A stretch of DNA of 64,000 nt from Lithospermum erythrorhizon. Lineage: Eukaryota > Streptophyta > Magnoliopsida > Boraginales > Boraginaceae. Where the stretch lies: contig JADFUC010000750.1 of the NCBI GenBank assembly GCA_019722365.1, positions 682,001-746,000 of the forward strand, given 5' to 3'. A program made the position numbers and the translations under genes. Below are positions 33,761 to 47,800 of this stretch, piece after piece (positions within the stretch are counted from its first letter, which is position 1; each line of letters starts with the position of its first letter). The notes beneath the pieces were generated by a model that made no database searches, was not told the origin of the DNA, and saw nothing but the letters and a program-made list of their open reading frames with translations.

Positions 33761-34935
33761 GACATCATATAACAAATATATGAATATAACAAAACAAATA
33801 TAGCACAAATGTCACAAAGATTTGAATTTTAAGCAATTAAACATAAAAAATCAGCCAACACACCAACATTAAAAATAGCATAAATTTCACAAAGAAATTT
33901 AATCAAGACACAATCGAACCCGTATCCGGATTTCAACAACAAAAAAATAAAAAATCAAATCTAAAAGGATTAAGCCTCTTACTATCAAGGAATATGAAAA
34001 GTCAACGGGGTAAAATTTAATCGGGTCAACACAAAAGTCAAATCAGAAAAACCGTAGCACGAAGCCAACGCCATTATTCACGGCCACCGCCGCCGCTACT
34101 CTTAACAGCCTCCTCGCCAAATTCGACGCCTCCAAATTAAAGAAATTCGATCAAATTCCCACAATTTATTCCGACACGAATCTCTGTGACTGTGAAGGGA
34201 CTCACTAACCAAATAGACTCCCTCAAATTCGATCAGTAATTTGATGGTTTGACGACCAGACCGGGCGAACTCCAATCTCGATCTGCAACTCAGGTCACCA
34301 CCACAAACTGCAACCTCTCGACAAGAAGAAAACTCGCTAAAAAGATCGGAAGATCCGACTAACAGATCTATTCCCACCTCCGATGAGAGTAAAGCTCCGA
34401 CGAATTGCTTCTCGCAGCGGCGGATTCAAATCTTCCGACAACAATCACAAACTGCCTCGAGCATCACCTGTAATGTTTATAGACGATAGATTGCGACGTT
34501 TCTTGGCTCATCGCCTCGATTAATCAATCCGAACAAAACGAAGTCAAATGCACCACCAATTGGCCTAAGGGTCAACCCAACCCGAAACGTCTCCAAACTC
34601 TCAAAGGTTTACACACAAATGTATTTTATTGAGAGAGAACAAAAGAACTAGATTTCTCACAAGTATACAAAACAACTAAAATGAATGTTCTATTCTTTTT
34701 GGCTTAATCACCGAAGAGGACAACACTATTAGGTCTAGTTTAAGAGGCGACAACAATCCAACACTAGTATAGTAGACCAATAGATTAACAATATGATTAC
34801 GTGGAGGAGCCATTAAAAAGATAACTTGATTTTTGAAAAAGATGGTCAAATGTAGCTATTTTCAAGTATGATGATCAATGTAGCATCTACAACTATACTA
34901 CGTAGTACTCCGTATATAATAGGAAGATTTTGTAT
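33761..34935. other. Region between the copia remnant and the RING gene
   Basis: About 34060-34520 is GC-richer than its surroundings and on the minus strand could be the untranslated leader or LTR of the copia element. The 91-aa minus-strand frame at 34102-34377 has no recognisable domain. AATAAAATACA on the minus strand (about 34625-34640) may be a polyadenylation signal. The words actacgtagtactccgtat near 34900 are common in dispersed plant repeats. Confidence 0.4.
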
Positions 34936-35868
34936 TCACACAGCATAAAGCTTTACAACCCGATCAATCTTAGATCGACAAATAGGACAATCTCCCTTCT
35001 TGGATTTGATCTCGTTCAAACATGACATGCACCCAACCATATGACCACATGGAACACAAGCTCCCTCGACCGGAGATTCCCAACAAATTATACACGAGGA
35101 AGAACCACTTTTCGTAGTAGTCTCGTGTGCTCTTGTAGATAATTCTATGGGTGAAGAATTTACCTCTTCGTGTAAGAACTCCTCTGGTATTGGTGGAGCT
35201 GAAGGAGCAAATGAAGGATTAGTATCAACCGGATGAATGTAAGGTTGACTATTAACTTCATTTTGAGAGGCTTCAGTTGGGTCATTAACTTGATTCTCAA
35301 CTGTTGAGTTGTATGGGTAAAGAGATTGCCTCTTCATGGGTAAAGATCTTATATCGTCATGTAAGACCACCTCTGGCATATGTGGAGCCGGAGAAGCCAA
35401 TGATGAATTATTCACACCAGTACTGTTAACACCAGTTTGAATATCTTGATTCCCAATTGTTGCATTGTGTTTGGGCTCAGGAACCATCCATCCATTGTAC
35501 TCATCTTTCACAGGCTCACTTGCCCACCCATTGAACTCCTGTTTAGCAGGATCACTACTCCATCCCTGGTATTCTCCTGGCACTGCCTCGTCCACCCACC
35601 CATTGCTCCTAACTTTCAGAGATGGACAACATTTTTCTTTGCCGCCAATGGACTTGGTAATCCTTTCTCCCCACCCGTTGTGCAAAGCTTCAGCAGGCTT
35701 ATCTAACCATCCTTGGTCCTTAATTCCACTTGATCCAACTGAAGAGCCCCAACCATTGTGGGTAGAGCTACCTCCAGCATCTGCCCAATCATTTCCTTTA
35801 CTCTCTTCAGTGAGTCGGTGGTTGCTGTTAACTTCCGAAACAGACTGGATAGAAGACTTATTTCCCAT
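34936..35868 (-). CDS. RING-HC protein, XBAT34/XBAT35-like C-terminus without ankyrin repeats, 310 aa
   Basis: The C3HC4 RING occupies residues about 259-300 (CIICWESPVEGACVPCGHM, GCMSCLNEIKSKKGDCPIC), and the protein ends in VVKLYAV. This closely follows the C-terminus of plant ubiquitin ligases XBAT34/35, which also carry N-terminal ankyrin repeats. RING proteins of this kind pass ubiquitin from an E2 to a bound substrate. Here the region before the RING holds eight Trp motifs of the form NGW/QGW (for example HNGWGSS, DQGWLDK, FNGWASE) and SAPPIPEEFLHEE. The start is ATG at 35866-35868. The exon begins at 35879, and splicing to the upstream exon (donor about 36783) puts an in-frame TGA ahead of this ATG, so no upstream ankyrin exons can be joined that way. 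Confidence 0.75.
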   Translation of the reverse strand: MGNKSSIQSVSEVNSNHRLTEESKGNDWADAGGSSTHNGWGSSVGSSGIKDQGWLDKPAEALHNGWGERITKSIGGKEKCCPSLKVRSNGWVDEAVPGEYQGWSSDPAKQEFNGWASEPVKDEYNGWMVPEPKHNATIGNQDIQTGVNSTGVNNSSLASPAPHMPEVVLHDDIRSLPMKRQSLYPYNSTVENQVNDPTEASQNEVNSQPYIHPVDTNPSFAPSAPPIPEEFLHEEVNSSPIELSTRAHETTTKSGSSSCIICWESPVEGACVPCGHMVGCMSCLNEIKSKKGDCPICRSKIDRVVKLYAV

Positions 35869-35879
35869 CAATGATGCTC

Positions 35880-38823
35880 CTGCATCATCGACAAATTATA
35901 AGAACATATGACAGTCTAATGATTGAGAAAGCGGATCCTCAATGGCAAGAATTTAGCATCTCAGATAATATGTAAACTATAACAAGCACAATTTGAAAAG
36001 CACTCAACACAGGATCGCTGAAAACAAATAAATTACATCTGAAAATGCCAACGATAATAAATGTAACACACCGAGTCTTAGTCACATCGACACGGGCACT
36101 ACTAGAATTCTGCACTTAAGCAGAGTATGCGAGTATAACCATCTTTATAACGTCCCCGGATGAAACACCAAGTACAGCTATACAGAACATCTCCCGATTG
36201 ATACTGGAAAAGGCACTAATCTTTCAAATGTCAAATAAACATACCTAAGCTCAGCATAACATCCCGATCAATTATGTAGGGGTTTGGATTCCTACATAGA
36301 TCTAGTGGTAACTTATCCATAACAACGATATTACTCGCAATGACGAGGTCTGACTCTTTGTTTAATAAATAAATAAAATGCACTGATAAGAAAGGGCGCC
36401 TAACGTCGAGGAAACAACCATGATATCAGTAACTTTCAAACCTGAAAAAGAGCTCCTTAATCATTTACTCACTTGAACCTAATATTCATCTAAATTTATT
36501 TTCCAGCACTTTCATCTGTTTTTTGAAGTATGTTATTTGATGGTATTATAGCTTAAAACATCCTCGTTGACAGTTAAAATAGGAGACTGATTGAGTATAT
36601 ATCAACATATTATCACATCAAGTTGAGGTTTTATCTACATAGATTATCAAGAAATGAAATGCTTAAAAAATATGCATGGGAGTATCCATGGGAATATACC
36701 TTTAAGCTAATTTACATAATTGATTGAAACCAATTTGAATTCAATCATAAATGGGAATAAAAATAAAATAATTGGAAAAATTACCTGAAACTCATCTGCC
36801 AATAATGGTGGAAACTACTCAATGGATTATCAATGGTGGATACTGGATACTGCCATACTGGATAGCGTGTACTTTACTTTCCTTGACCTCAGCTGTTGGC
36901 ACTCAAGTTTCGAAAGGAAATGACTATTGATCTCCTATTTGTAGTTGCAATACTCAAGAAAGCTTTATTACAAGAAAATTATCATTTCCCTAACACAATT
37001 ATTTTGACAAGTATAGTGTCGCTTCTCCTTGAGCGGTGATTGAAGTTCAGTAGAACTGTAATTTGCCAAGCTCCATTTGAGGCTGTTATACACACCCAAA
37101 CAAGCAATAAGTTGAGGGGGATGAAATGACCTGGTTTTGCCCTTCTATTTATGTCGGTGCGGGTTACATACTATGTTATTAAGATAAAATAGTCATTCAA
37201 AGGATAAAACAATATTTGTGTATAACCGCTTGAATCGGATAAACTTAGGAAGTGGCTGAAATCTACTCTAAGCATTGAACAAACCCTTGGAGCAAAAACA
37301 TGCAAATGAGAAAATGATCCTCTAAGAGGATTGAATTAGATAACTCTTGTAGAGAAGCTCTTACTAGATATCGTTAGTCTAGATGTTTTTGTGATCACGT
37401 GAACTTAAAAAAATTAAGACTAAATTTCATTTCTACGCCGAATTACTTTTCATCATTTCAAATAAAAGACCTAAAAGCTTCACCCTTTCAAATAGGCATA
37501 TGTGGGTGATTTTTGGTACTGAACTTTCGATTTTTACATTTTTTACGTGTTGACTTCCATTTGACTTCTAGATGGTCCATAACCAAACACAAGTTAATTA
37601 AAAATAGCTGATTTTTGAGGCCTCAGAAAGTTCAGATATCACTATCACCCCCCTCCTTCATCTTCCTCTTCCCTACCCCCATCAAACCAACCCCCACCCT
37701 CCATTTTTTGTGTTTGCTCACATTAATCAAATGGAACATACATGGGAGTAGATCATAATTTATATACCTCCATAGCATAATGAGATCCCTATGAATATAT
37801 GGATAGTTAATAGATCATAATTTGTATACCTCCATAGAATGAGACAACTATGAATATGTGGATCGTTAGTCGATTACTTTTAGTAAAGATGTGCATCATA
37901 GAAGGTGAGTGCTAGCTGTTCCAATAATTTAGTGAATATCTAGTAACTAATTTAGATAACTTACACTAACTAACTAGACTACTAGAGTTGATCACTAGAT
38001 TAAATAAGTAAAAATGAACTAAATAAATGGACAACTAATTTGAGACAGAGTTGTTCTCAACACAAAACACAATAAAAATACAAACTTTTGAGCGCAAAAA
38101 TGCAATAATTTAGTGAAAAATGAAAAGGGGTTGACCAATGTTGTTTAGATCTAATAAATATTCAATCTTTTATGTTTTTTCTTCACACACTGATATAAAA
38201 ATTGCAAAAACATCATCATTTTTAATGGTCAATTTCAATTTTCTTTGATGGAGGTTTTAATGGGATAGGATGAGTTACATGGAGAATACTGTACCTCGAC
38301 TTTTAGATTAGTGAGTTATAAATGAGGGTAGGTGAGTTAAAAATTGGTACAGTTTGATTAAATTATCCTTCTAAAAATTTACTCGGTGCTCAAAATTTTG
38401 AGAATGTGAAAAACAAAAGTTGAAGTGCTAAAAATTACTCCAATTACTTATTTGAAAGGTTGAAAGCTTCAAGTATGTATTTAAAATAATGAAATTAATT
38501 CAGGTGCGAAGATGAAATTTAGCCAAAAACTAATTAAGTTAACGTATTTTTTGAAGAAAGGATAATGCGAGAATAATAACATTTTAGATCCTCAACTATG
38601 AAAATTAATCTACCACCATCACTAACTTTTTGAATCTAATAAAATAATTTCACCTACATAAAAAAAACAGGCGGAATAGATAAATTCACCTCCAAATCAT
38701 ACAATTTTCAACGATACAGTACAAATACACCAACAGTAAAATTCCATCCCGCCAAAACAATGAAAAATTCCCCTCTATAAACCCTAATTTCCCAAATCTC
38801 TCCAAATTCCACTAAATCACAAA
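35880..38823. other. 5' region of the RING gene and promoter region of SMC1
   Basis: On the minus strand, a probable 5'-UTR exon of the RING gene lies upstream of about 36784. It ends GATGAGTTTCAG before gtaatt, and the intron ends gatgatgcag before 35879. From about 37000 to 38820 no gene was recognised on either strand; about 38650-38823 should contain the SMC1 promoter and leader. The sequence includes a duplicated phrase around gatcataatttgtatacctc (37750 and 37815). Confidence 0.5.
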
Positions 38824-41800
38824 ATGCCAGCTCGAATCGAATTCATTCCGGGCAAAATCCACCGATTAGAGCTCGAAAATTTCAAGTCCTACAAAGGCTT
38901 CCAAACTATCGGGCCCTTTTTCGATTTCACAGCAATAATCGGGCCTAACGGAGCCGGAAAATCGAATTTAATGGACGCGATCAGCTTCGTCCTCGGGGTT
39001 CGAACCGGCCAGCTACGTGGCGCCCAGTTGAAGGACTTGATTTACGCTTTCGAGGATAAGGATAAGGAGCAGAAAGGCCGAAAAGCCTTTGTTCGACTCG
39101 TTTATCAGTTGGTTGATGGGACTGAGATTCAATTTACTAGGGTTATTAGTGGCGCGGGTGGGAGCGAGTATCGGGTTAATGGGAGGACTGTTAATTGGGA
39201 CGAGTATAATCAGAAGTTGAAGTCCATTGGGGTTTTGATTAAGGCTCGGAATTTCCTCGTTTTTCAGGTTGTTTTCGGGTGCTTTTCTTTGACTTGGGGT
39301 TTCATTGTACTTTTTTTGTTGTTGGAATATTAATTGGTTAGGGTTGTGTGCTTCGAGTTATATTTAGTTTAGTATAGTAGAATGTTGAATTATGGATTTG
39401 AGCATATTTAGATTAAGGCGAGGAAATTTTTCAGGTTTTTCAGGTTGTTTTCTGGTGGATTTTGTCGGTTTGGGGTTTAATTGTAGCTTTTTTTGTTGTT
39501 GGAATTTTATTCAATTAGAGTTTTAATTAAGGCTCTCAATGTCCTTGTTTATTTAACTAGGTGTTTGGAATTCAACTATCTCCTTGTCGGTTAGGTGTTT
39601 GGAATTCAACTTTGCTTTTTTTATGTAAATTTATTTGATTAGAGTTACATGTATATTGGCACATTGAGGTTAGATTTTGTAGGTAACCTATTTATGGATT
39701 TGAGCATATCTATAGACTACCAAAGGTAAATTAACATATAGGAGGCTAAATTGACACTTAACACTCAGTTTAGTTTGCTAGGGTGGTTGGGTGGGTGAGT
39801 GAAAGGTGGATGGCCGAGCTCTCTATTTTCGATTGGGATTGGAAGGTTATTAACGTCGTTTTTAGTTCTCCTCCATGATCCATCCTATGTCTTATCTCAT
39901 TTAAACCAGACTACCTCTCCATTACTCTTTCTGTTCCACGGTCCATCCTAATTCCAGCACATTTTCATGAGAATCAACCCAAGAGTTAGTATTTTGATGT
40001 ATTGATTTTGCCTTATGTTATTATTTGAGTGTGATCCTCTGCACACAGTAAAATGAACACCAAATGGGTCACAAGTGTTACGAAAGGGAGGCATCAGTAA
40101 GGATTTGATTTATTAGGTGTTGAGGTGTTATACATGCCAGGTAGAGAGAAAATGTTATATAGATTCACTTGTTTTTTACTAGAGAAGACATAAGTGGCAA
40201 CTTTACATTTGGTGGTGCTGTGAAGCCTGCAGAAACTTAAAGCCTAATATTTATGTGGCATCAAAAGCTGTTTGGATCTTCTTTTTTGTGTGTTGTCACT
40301 CAGGGTTATCTATTTATGGGTTGATGAAAACAACCATCCTTACCTTTTGCTTGCCCATCAACATTTTTATAGTTTTCTTTATTTCGGATCTTAAAAAGGT
40401 AAGAATGAAGACATCATGGAACTTTTGATTTGTTGATGCAGGGTGATGTAGAGTCAATTGCCCAAAAGAATCCTAGAGAACTGACTGCCCTTCTTGAGCA
40501 AATATCAGGGTCTGAAGAGTACAAGAGACAATATGAGGAGTTAGAAGAAGAAAAAGCAAAGGCTGAAGAAGTAACCGCGCTTGCGTATCAGAAGAGGAAA
40601 ACTATAGCTATGGAGCTAAAGCAAAAGAAGGAGCAGAAAGAAGAAGCTGAAAAGCATCTTCGGTTGCAAGAGCAACTGGTACTTAATCAACCTTCTTTTC
40701 TTGTGCAATTGTCATCAATCTCTCGTATCTTATTTTCATGGTTTCATCTCATAATCATCACACTATATTTGCAATAATCTCGATTGGTCCTCTTTGGCAT
40801 ATATGTCTTCACTCTCATGATCTATTGATTTTAGAAACAGTGACACTTCCTAGAAAAAATTTCAAATGTCTTGTTTCATTCGGAATTGATGTGAATGTGT
40901 GATTGATTTAGTGTTCCTAGAAGCCTTTACTTCGATGATATCCAGGCCTTTTCTAATGTCTTTTGGTTATTATTCTTGTTTTGATGGGGTTTATGTATTC
41001 CCAGAAATCTCTGAAGCAAGAACATTATCTGTGGCAATTGTTCACAATTGAGAATGATATTGAAAAGATAAATGAAGATCTTGAAGATGAGGAAGCAAGC
41101 CGGAGAAAAATTGTGGATGAGCTGGATAATTATGAACGCGAAGCAGCTATAAAGAAAAAAGAGCGGAACAAATATTCAAAAGAGATTGCTAACTTTGAGA
41201 GAAAAATTTCAGAGAAAAAGAGCAGACTTGATAAGAATGTAAGACTTATCCAACTACATACTTTTTTCTTCTTCTTCTCTTTAGTCAGCCAGTGTTTACA
41301 TTAAAGGTTTGAACATCTGACTTTCCACTTATACATATTTGCGTGGTCATATCATACCCCGTATATCTATATCTTAGCAAAACCAGTTGTGGAATTTTGT
41401 CGTCTCCAGTTAACTGCATATTCTACTACTTTGTAGTAGTGGCTGTCATATTCAAATAGTCATCATATTGAAGTTGTAATTTTTATTATTTGCAGCAACC
41501 TGAGGTTTTAAAATTAAAGGAAGAGCTGTCACGTATATCTTCAAAAATTAGGAGTAGTAGTAAAGAGATCGATAAAAAGAAAGAAGAAAAGAGAAAGCAT
41601 TTGGTGGAGGTAAAGAAACTACAGAATGATCTGCAAGACATCACAAAACAACTGGATGATTTGCGTGAAAAAGGTCAAGATACTGGTGGGAAACTTCAGC
41701 TAGCTGAGAGTCAACTGGAGATATACCATCAAATGTGAGCCTTTATATGCAATTCTTTCCACATCCCACCCAAATGAAGTAGTGCATTTTAGCCATTTTC

Positions 41801-44800
41801 AGACCACATAAACATCTGTACAACACTAATTTCTTCTAGACTGGTTAATGCTGACTCAAGTCTGTTCCTGATTGTAATTAATTGGGAGTTGGGACCATGC
41901 ATGCATTAACATTCCCCAATGCCTTTGAAGAGGCTCCTGCCTAAGCGGGGTAAAAGGGTCGGATAGTACGCAGCCTTCCCCCTGTGATAACAAGGAGGCT
42001 GTTTCGCAAATGACCCAAGAGTGGAGTGCAAAAACTATCTACTGCTTCAAAATAGATAAGAAACATATGTAATGGGACCATGCTAAATTTTTCTTCTTTT
42101 GCAGTAAAGAAGAGGCCGGAATGAAAACTGCCAAATTAAGGGACGAAAAGGAGGTATTGGATAGGCAACAAAATGTTGATATTGAAGCACATAAAAATTT
42201 GGAAGAGAACATCCAACAGATGCAAAATCGAAAGGAAGAATTGGAGTCACAGGAAATTCAAATGCAAAATAGATTGAAAAAACTTGTTGATGCAGTTAAA
42301 AAGCACAAGGAAGAGCTTACTAAGGCGAGGAAGGAACACACTGATGTGAAAGATAAACTATCTGGCTTAAGGCTCGTATTCTTCTTCACAGCTAATGTTT
42401 TGCTTTCTTAATATTATGATAGGATGCATGGCATTTTCACATTCATTTTCCATTCCTCACCTGGAACTCATCTTACTTCGTAGGCTCAAACATGATATGT
42501 TGAAAACAAAAATTAATGATGTTGAAAACCAACTACGCGAATTGAAAGCTGATAGACATGAAAATGAGAGGGATTCAAGATTGTCTCAAGCAGTTGAAAC
42601 ACTCAAGCGCCTCTTTCCCGGGGTTCATGGTCGCATGACTGATTTGTGCAGGCCAACACAGAAGAAATATAACCTTGCTGTTACTGTTGCTATGGGCAGA
42701 TATATGGATGCTGTAGTTGTTGAAGACGAACAAACAGGAAAGGAATGCATTAAGGTGCTGTATATGCTTATTTTATTGTTTATAGTAACTCCCTTTTGAA
42801 ACCTGTTCATACTGATTACACCCGAATCAATGCAGTTACCCTTATTTTTCTGAATATTATTGTGGTAGAATGATATGTCTGCTATATATAAAAAACTAAA
42901 ATATTTCTGCTATATTTGTTGAGGGTTCAAAAGTTTTCTATTCGAAGATATGGCATTGTTACTTAATTTCAAGAAGAAAGTTGAGGAGATGGCAGTGTGG
43001 TTCAGAAAGTTCGAATTACACCCCCCCCGAAGGGACAGAAATATCCACTTACCTTTTTATCCCTCATGGTTTCCGTAATTTTTTTCATTTAGGGGAAGGA
43101 TTTTGAGGGGATGGCAAATTCTAGTTTTCGAACATTTAAAAGATCATGGATGGATACTTTTCAAATGCTAGTCTTTTCTCATTTGAATTATTATTACACC
43201 CTAACTTCTCTACTCATACTGTTTTTTTTTTAATTATGTGACAATCACGACTCTTCTCTTGCTTTTCAGTATCTAAAGGAACAAAGGCTTCCCCCTCAGA
43301 CATTCATTCCTCTTCAATCTGTCAGAGTTAGACCAGTTGTTGAGAAGCTACGAACTTTGGGAGGAACTGCAAAGCTGGTCTTTGATGTTATACAGTATCC
43401 TTCAGATGAATTCAAATGGTTATGTTAAAGAGCAGTTTGATGCATATCTTTGTCCGTCAAAAAAATCATGCATATGTGGGGTGTTTGATATTTCTGATTA
43501 TGCTGATAATGTATGCATGTAGACTTTAATACTCAAATTATTTTTTCTCATGAAGGAAAAAGGACAATCATATCTTGCTTAACTACTGCTATGATGATAA
43601 TCTTTTCAGGGTTTCTGTTTTCTGTATCTAATTAGATCATTAAATCGTATAATAATGTCCTTGCCCTTTAATTTAACTCATCAAGTAATGTCGGGTGAGA
43701 GTTTCTTATGAATACCTCAGTTTTTTCCCTTTCTAGAGCATGTGGCCTTGTTATTTTTCATCATATCCATTCTGTATGAGAGTTAATCTCATTTGTCATG
43801 TAATCTACATTGTATGATCTGTGCCATCCATGACACCCATAGATTTGATCCAGCACTGGAAAGGGCCATCTTATTTGCTGTTGGAAATACTTTGGTTTGT
43901 GATGACCTGAATGAAGCAAAGCGTCTAAGTTGGAGTGGAGAGAGGTTCAAGGGTGCGATACCATCAATACTGATTTTTTTTTTTTGGATATGGAATATCT
44001 ACGAACTGACATTTCTGACATGTAGTTGTGACCACGGATGGGACCATGTTGACGAAGTCTGGCACGATGACTGGAGGTACAAGTGGGGGAATGGAAGCTC
44101 GATCACATAAATGGGATGATAAAAAGATTGAAGGTTTGTGATCTCATTTATATTATTATCTCATACACCCAAATGTATTAGTGCCATAATAATATTTTTC
44201 CAGTAATTATGCTACATTTCTTTTATAACACACGTTTTGGTTAGGCCTCAAGAAGAAAAAAGAAGGCCTTGAGTTAGAGTTAGAAGAGCTTGGATCAATT
44301 AGGGAGTTGCAGCTCAAGGAGTCTGAAGCTTCTGGCAGGATTAGTGGACTGGAGAAGAAGATTCATTATGCAGAAATTGAAAAGGTTATTTTAAAATCAT
44401 AAATAGGCATTTGTCATTATCCAATATCACATTATCACCTGATTTTTACTTTTAGCACTTTAGTGAACTTTTAGCACTTTAGTGAACTGACTGAACTTGA
44501 AATTTTATGTATCTGACGGCTTAAAAAATACAAAGACTATAGTTATGATGAACTAGTATAATTAAGAAATATTTAGTATGATTTAACATACTGCTCAAAT
44601 ATGTATTGATGGATGTCATAATATTTATTACTGAAGTAGGCAGCTGCATTCATTTCTATGCATTTAAGTTATTCAGAAAATTATAGGTTCTTCAGACAAG
44701 TTGGCCCTATATCCAGCAAAGCAGACCTGTCATATCTGGATTTTTTATATGTTTACTCATAAAAAAAATTAATTTATCTGTGTGTGTTTATTTTATTGAC

Positions 44801-47800
44801 TTGTTATGCGTCTGTTAATAAAAAAAAGTTACTTCTATTGCGAACACCTAAATATTGTTGAATACATTCTTGCAGAAAAGCATTGAAGACAAACTTACAA
44901 AATTGAAAACAGAAAAGGGTAACATAGATGAGGAAATTGACCGCCTCATGCCTGAATGTCAGAAGGTGGATCCATGACTCTATTTTATTCCATTAGTGTT
45001 TAAAAAATTTATCTGACTGTAGGTTTACAATTGATCTGACCTTTCTGCAGCTGGAATCTTCCATTAAGAAGAGGGATTCAGGTATTTCATCGTTGGAGAA
45101 GAGGATAAATGATATTGTTGACAGAATCTATAAGAAATTCAGTGAGTCGGTTGGGGTGAAGAATATCCGTGAATATGAAGAGAACCAGCTGAAGGCTGTC
45201 CAGCATATTGCCGAAGAAAGACTTGGCCTGCTTAATCAGCAATCAAAGCTAAAATACCAGTAAGTACTCTGGATGGATCGTTTCATTTGTTGCAGGTCTA
45301 TATTCTCCTTCGGGAATGTCATCATGTGTGTTCTTTTATTCAAGTTGTATGTTGAGATCTATTATTCTGGACTCGTAAGTTAACGATAGTTTTTTCATAA
45401 CTAGCTGCCTCCCTCTTTAAGTTATCATACACTGACGAAATTTTCTATTGTTTCGTTTATTTACCTTTGAGTTTGGTTATTATTCAGACTTTTCTATTTC
45501 TTATTATTATTATTATCAGCTTTGATTATTTGTGTTCTTTGGGCATTAGTAATATCTGATGACTTCTATGAAAGTGGTATGCTGAAATATAGCGCATTCA
45601 GTATCACCAACTTCTAGAGACAGCATACACGTAATAATCTTGAAACATACGGTCTGAGATATTTCTTCAGTTCAACTTTATCATTGGCTTGAATAAAGTA
45701 ATATTCCGAGCATGAATTATAGATTTTTCCTTCTTGTTTGATAGTATATTATTTGCATGCAAGGTTGGAGTATGAGCAGAAGCGAGACCTTGATTCACGG
45801 ATCTCCAAACTAGAATCCACCCTCGGTAACTTGAAACAATCTTTAAAAGATGTTGAGAAAAGAGAGGTTGAGTTGAAGTCAATGATCGAGAAAGCTTCAA
45901 GTGAGATTGAGCATTTGAAGGAAGAAGTTGTTGGTAAGTAATGTCAGGAAGCTTTGTGCAATTGGTGGAGCCACCATTTTTGCTTTGGGTATTATATTAT
46001 CATCCAAACTGTCATGTAGTTGTGACATGTGAGTTGTTTTTGATGAGTCAGGGTTTGCTTGCAGTAGCATCAATATATTTTATGTTATGCTCGTATTCAG
46101 TTTTGAAGCCTACAGTGATAAATCTATTGGCAGAGTACCTTGTTTAATTTGTTGTCCGATTCTTCATGTTTTAAAGGTCTTGTTATATCTATAAAAAATG
46201 TATAATTATTTACTGCATGGGAAGAAAATCTTATGGTTAACTGTAGTACTTCCACTCCTCATTTTGGAGATCCATGTTGCTCTTTTCGTGTGCTTGTTGA
46301 TGGCTGATTCAATAATAAATGTGTTCTCATAGAATGGAAGTCCAAATCAGAAGAGTGCGACAAAGATATCGATGAATGGAACAAAAAGATTTCAGCTGCC
46401 ACTACAAATATTAGCAAACTTAATCGACAAATAAAATCGAAGGTTTGTGGGCGATCTGTTTCCTTTTTGAGCTTATGTTTTTTTACTATTTTTGATATTC
46501 TTTAAATAACTTAAACATATATTTGCACCATATGGAAATGAGTACTTGAAAAACTAACGGCTTCTTCCTCATTTGGCTAGGAAGCACATATTGAACAACT
46601 TAATGCTCGGAAGCAGGATATACTTGATAAGTGCGAACTAGAGAACATTGGCATTCCAACTGTATCTGACCCGATGGATATAGATAACCAAGCAGACAAT
46701 TCAGTATTTGATTTTAGTAAATTGAGTAGATCCTATCAGCACAACATGAAATCATCAGAGCGAGAGAAGCTTGAAGCAGAATTTATGCAGAAAATTGCAG
46801 CTATGATTTCGGAGATTGATAGAACAGCTCCAAATTTAAAGGCCCTGGATCAGTATGAAGCCTTACAAGAGAAGAAGGCTGCTGCCTCTAGAGAATTTGA
46901 GGAGGCAAAAAATGCTGAGAACAAAGTGGCTGCTGAATTTGATAAGGTGAAGCATGAAAGGTATTGATCGAAATATTGCAATCACCAAGTCTTGAATTAG
47001 AAGTTAGTGATACATTCTAGGCATTTGTGTGTAGTGTTTTGTCCTATTATACTTGCACCATCACATCTCTATTCAACTCATCCCAAAAATGTGTTCACAG
47101 CTTCAGTGAGCTAATTTGGTAATCTTGACAGCTGTAAGGACGGACAGTTATCATTCTTCTATTCTTGAATTTTTTTATTCCTATTTTCTTGAAACTGAAA
47201 TAATATGATGTTCCCATTACCTTAGTAATGCTGAATTTCTGATAGAATTTCGTTATTTTTATTTTTTATTGCAGGCATGAAAGGTTCATGGAAGCTTTTG
47301 AACACATCTCTGGAAATATTGATAAAATATATAAACATCTCACTATGAGTGAAGCTCATCGGCTGGGTGGTACAGCATATTTAAACTTGGAGAACATTGA
47401 TGAGCCATTCTTACATGGGATAAAATATAGTGCCATGCCTCCAACAAAGCGGTATCGTGATATGGAACATCTTTCAGGTGGAGAAAAGACTGTTGCAGCA
47501 CTTGCATTGCTCTTTTCCATTCACAGGTGTGTGTAACCCTGTAATTACTCCCTCTGCTGCGCTCTACTTATGCTGAACCGGTATTATTGCTTATTGTATA
47601 TTTTTAAAAAGGTTTGGTGATTCCCGCCATCCAGTAAACTAGGTGCAGAGGGCAGCCATTACTCATTTAGTGTAAACAGAAGTTTTGGTTAGCTGATTAA
47701 GATTCGGCTTATTGGTAATTGATTTGTTTCTACTAACCCTCTACAGGAATTCATAATCTTTGTTTCCCATTGTCTTTTTTTTGCATCATATATTGAATGC

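Noticed and set aside
31640..34930. LTR pair bounding the copia remnant
   Set aside because: Sequences on the two sides do not resemble each other, and no primer-binding site or polypurine tract was convincing.
35437..35911. Two plus-strand frames of 89 and 148 codons
   Set aside because: They are the antisense of the RING protein gene, and their repeats mirror its NGW motifs.
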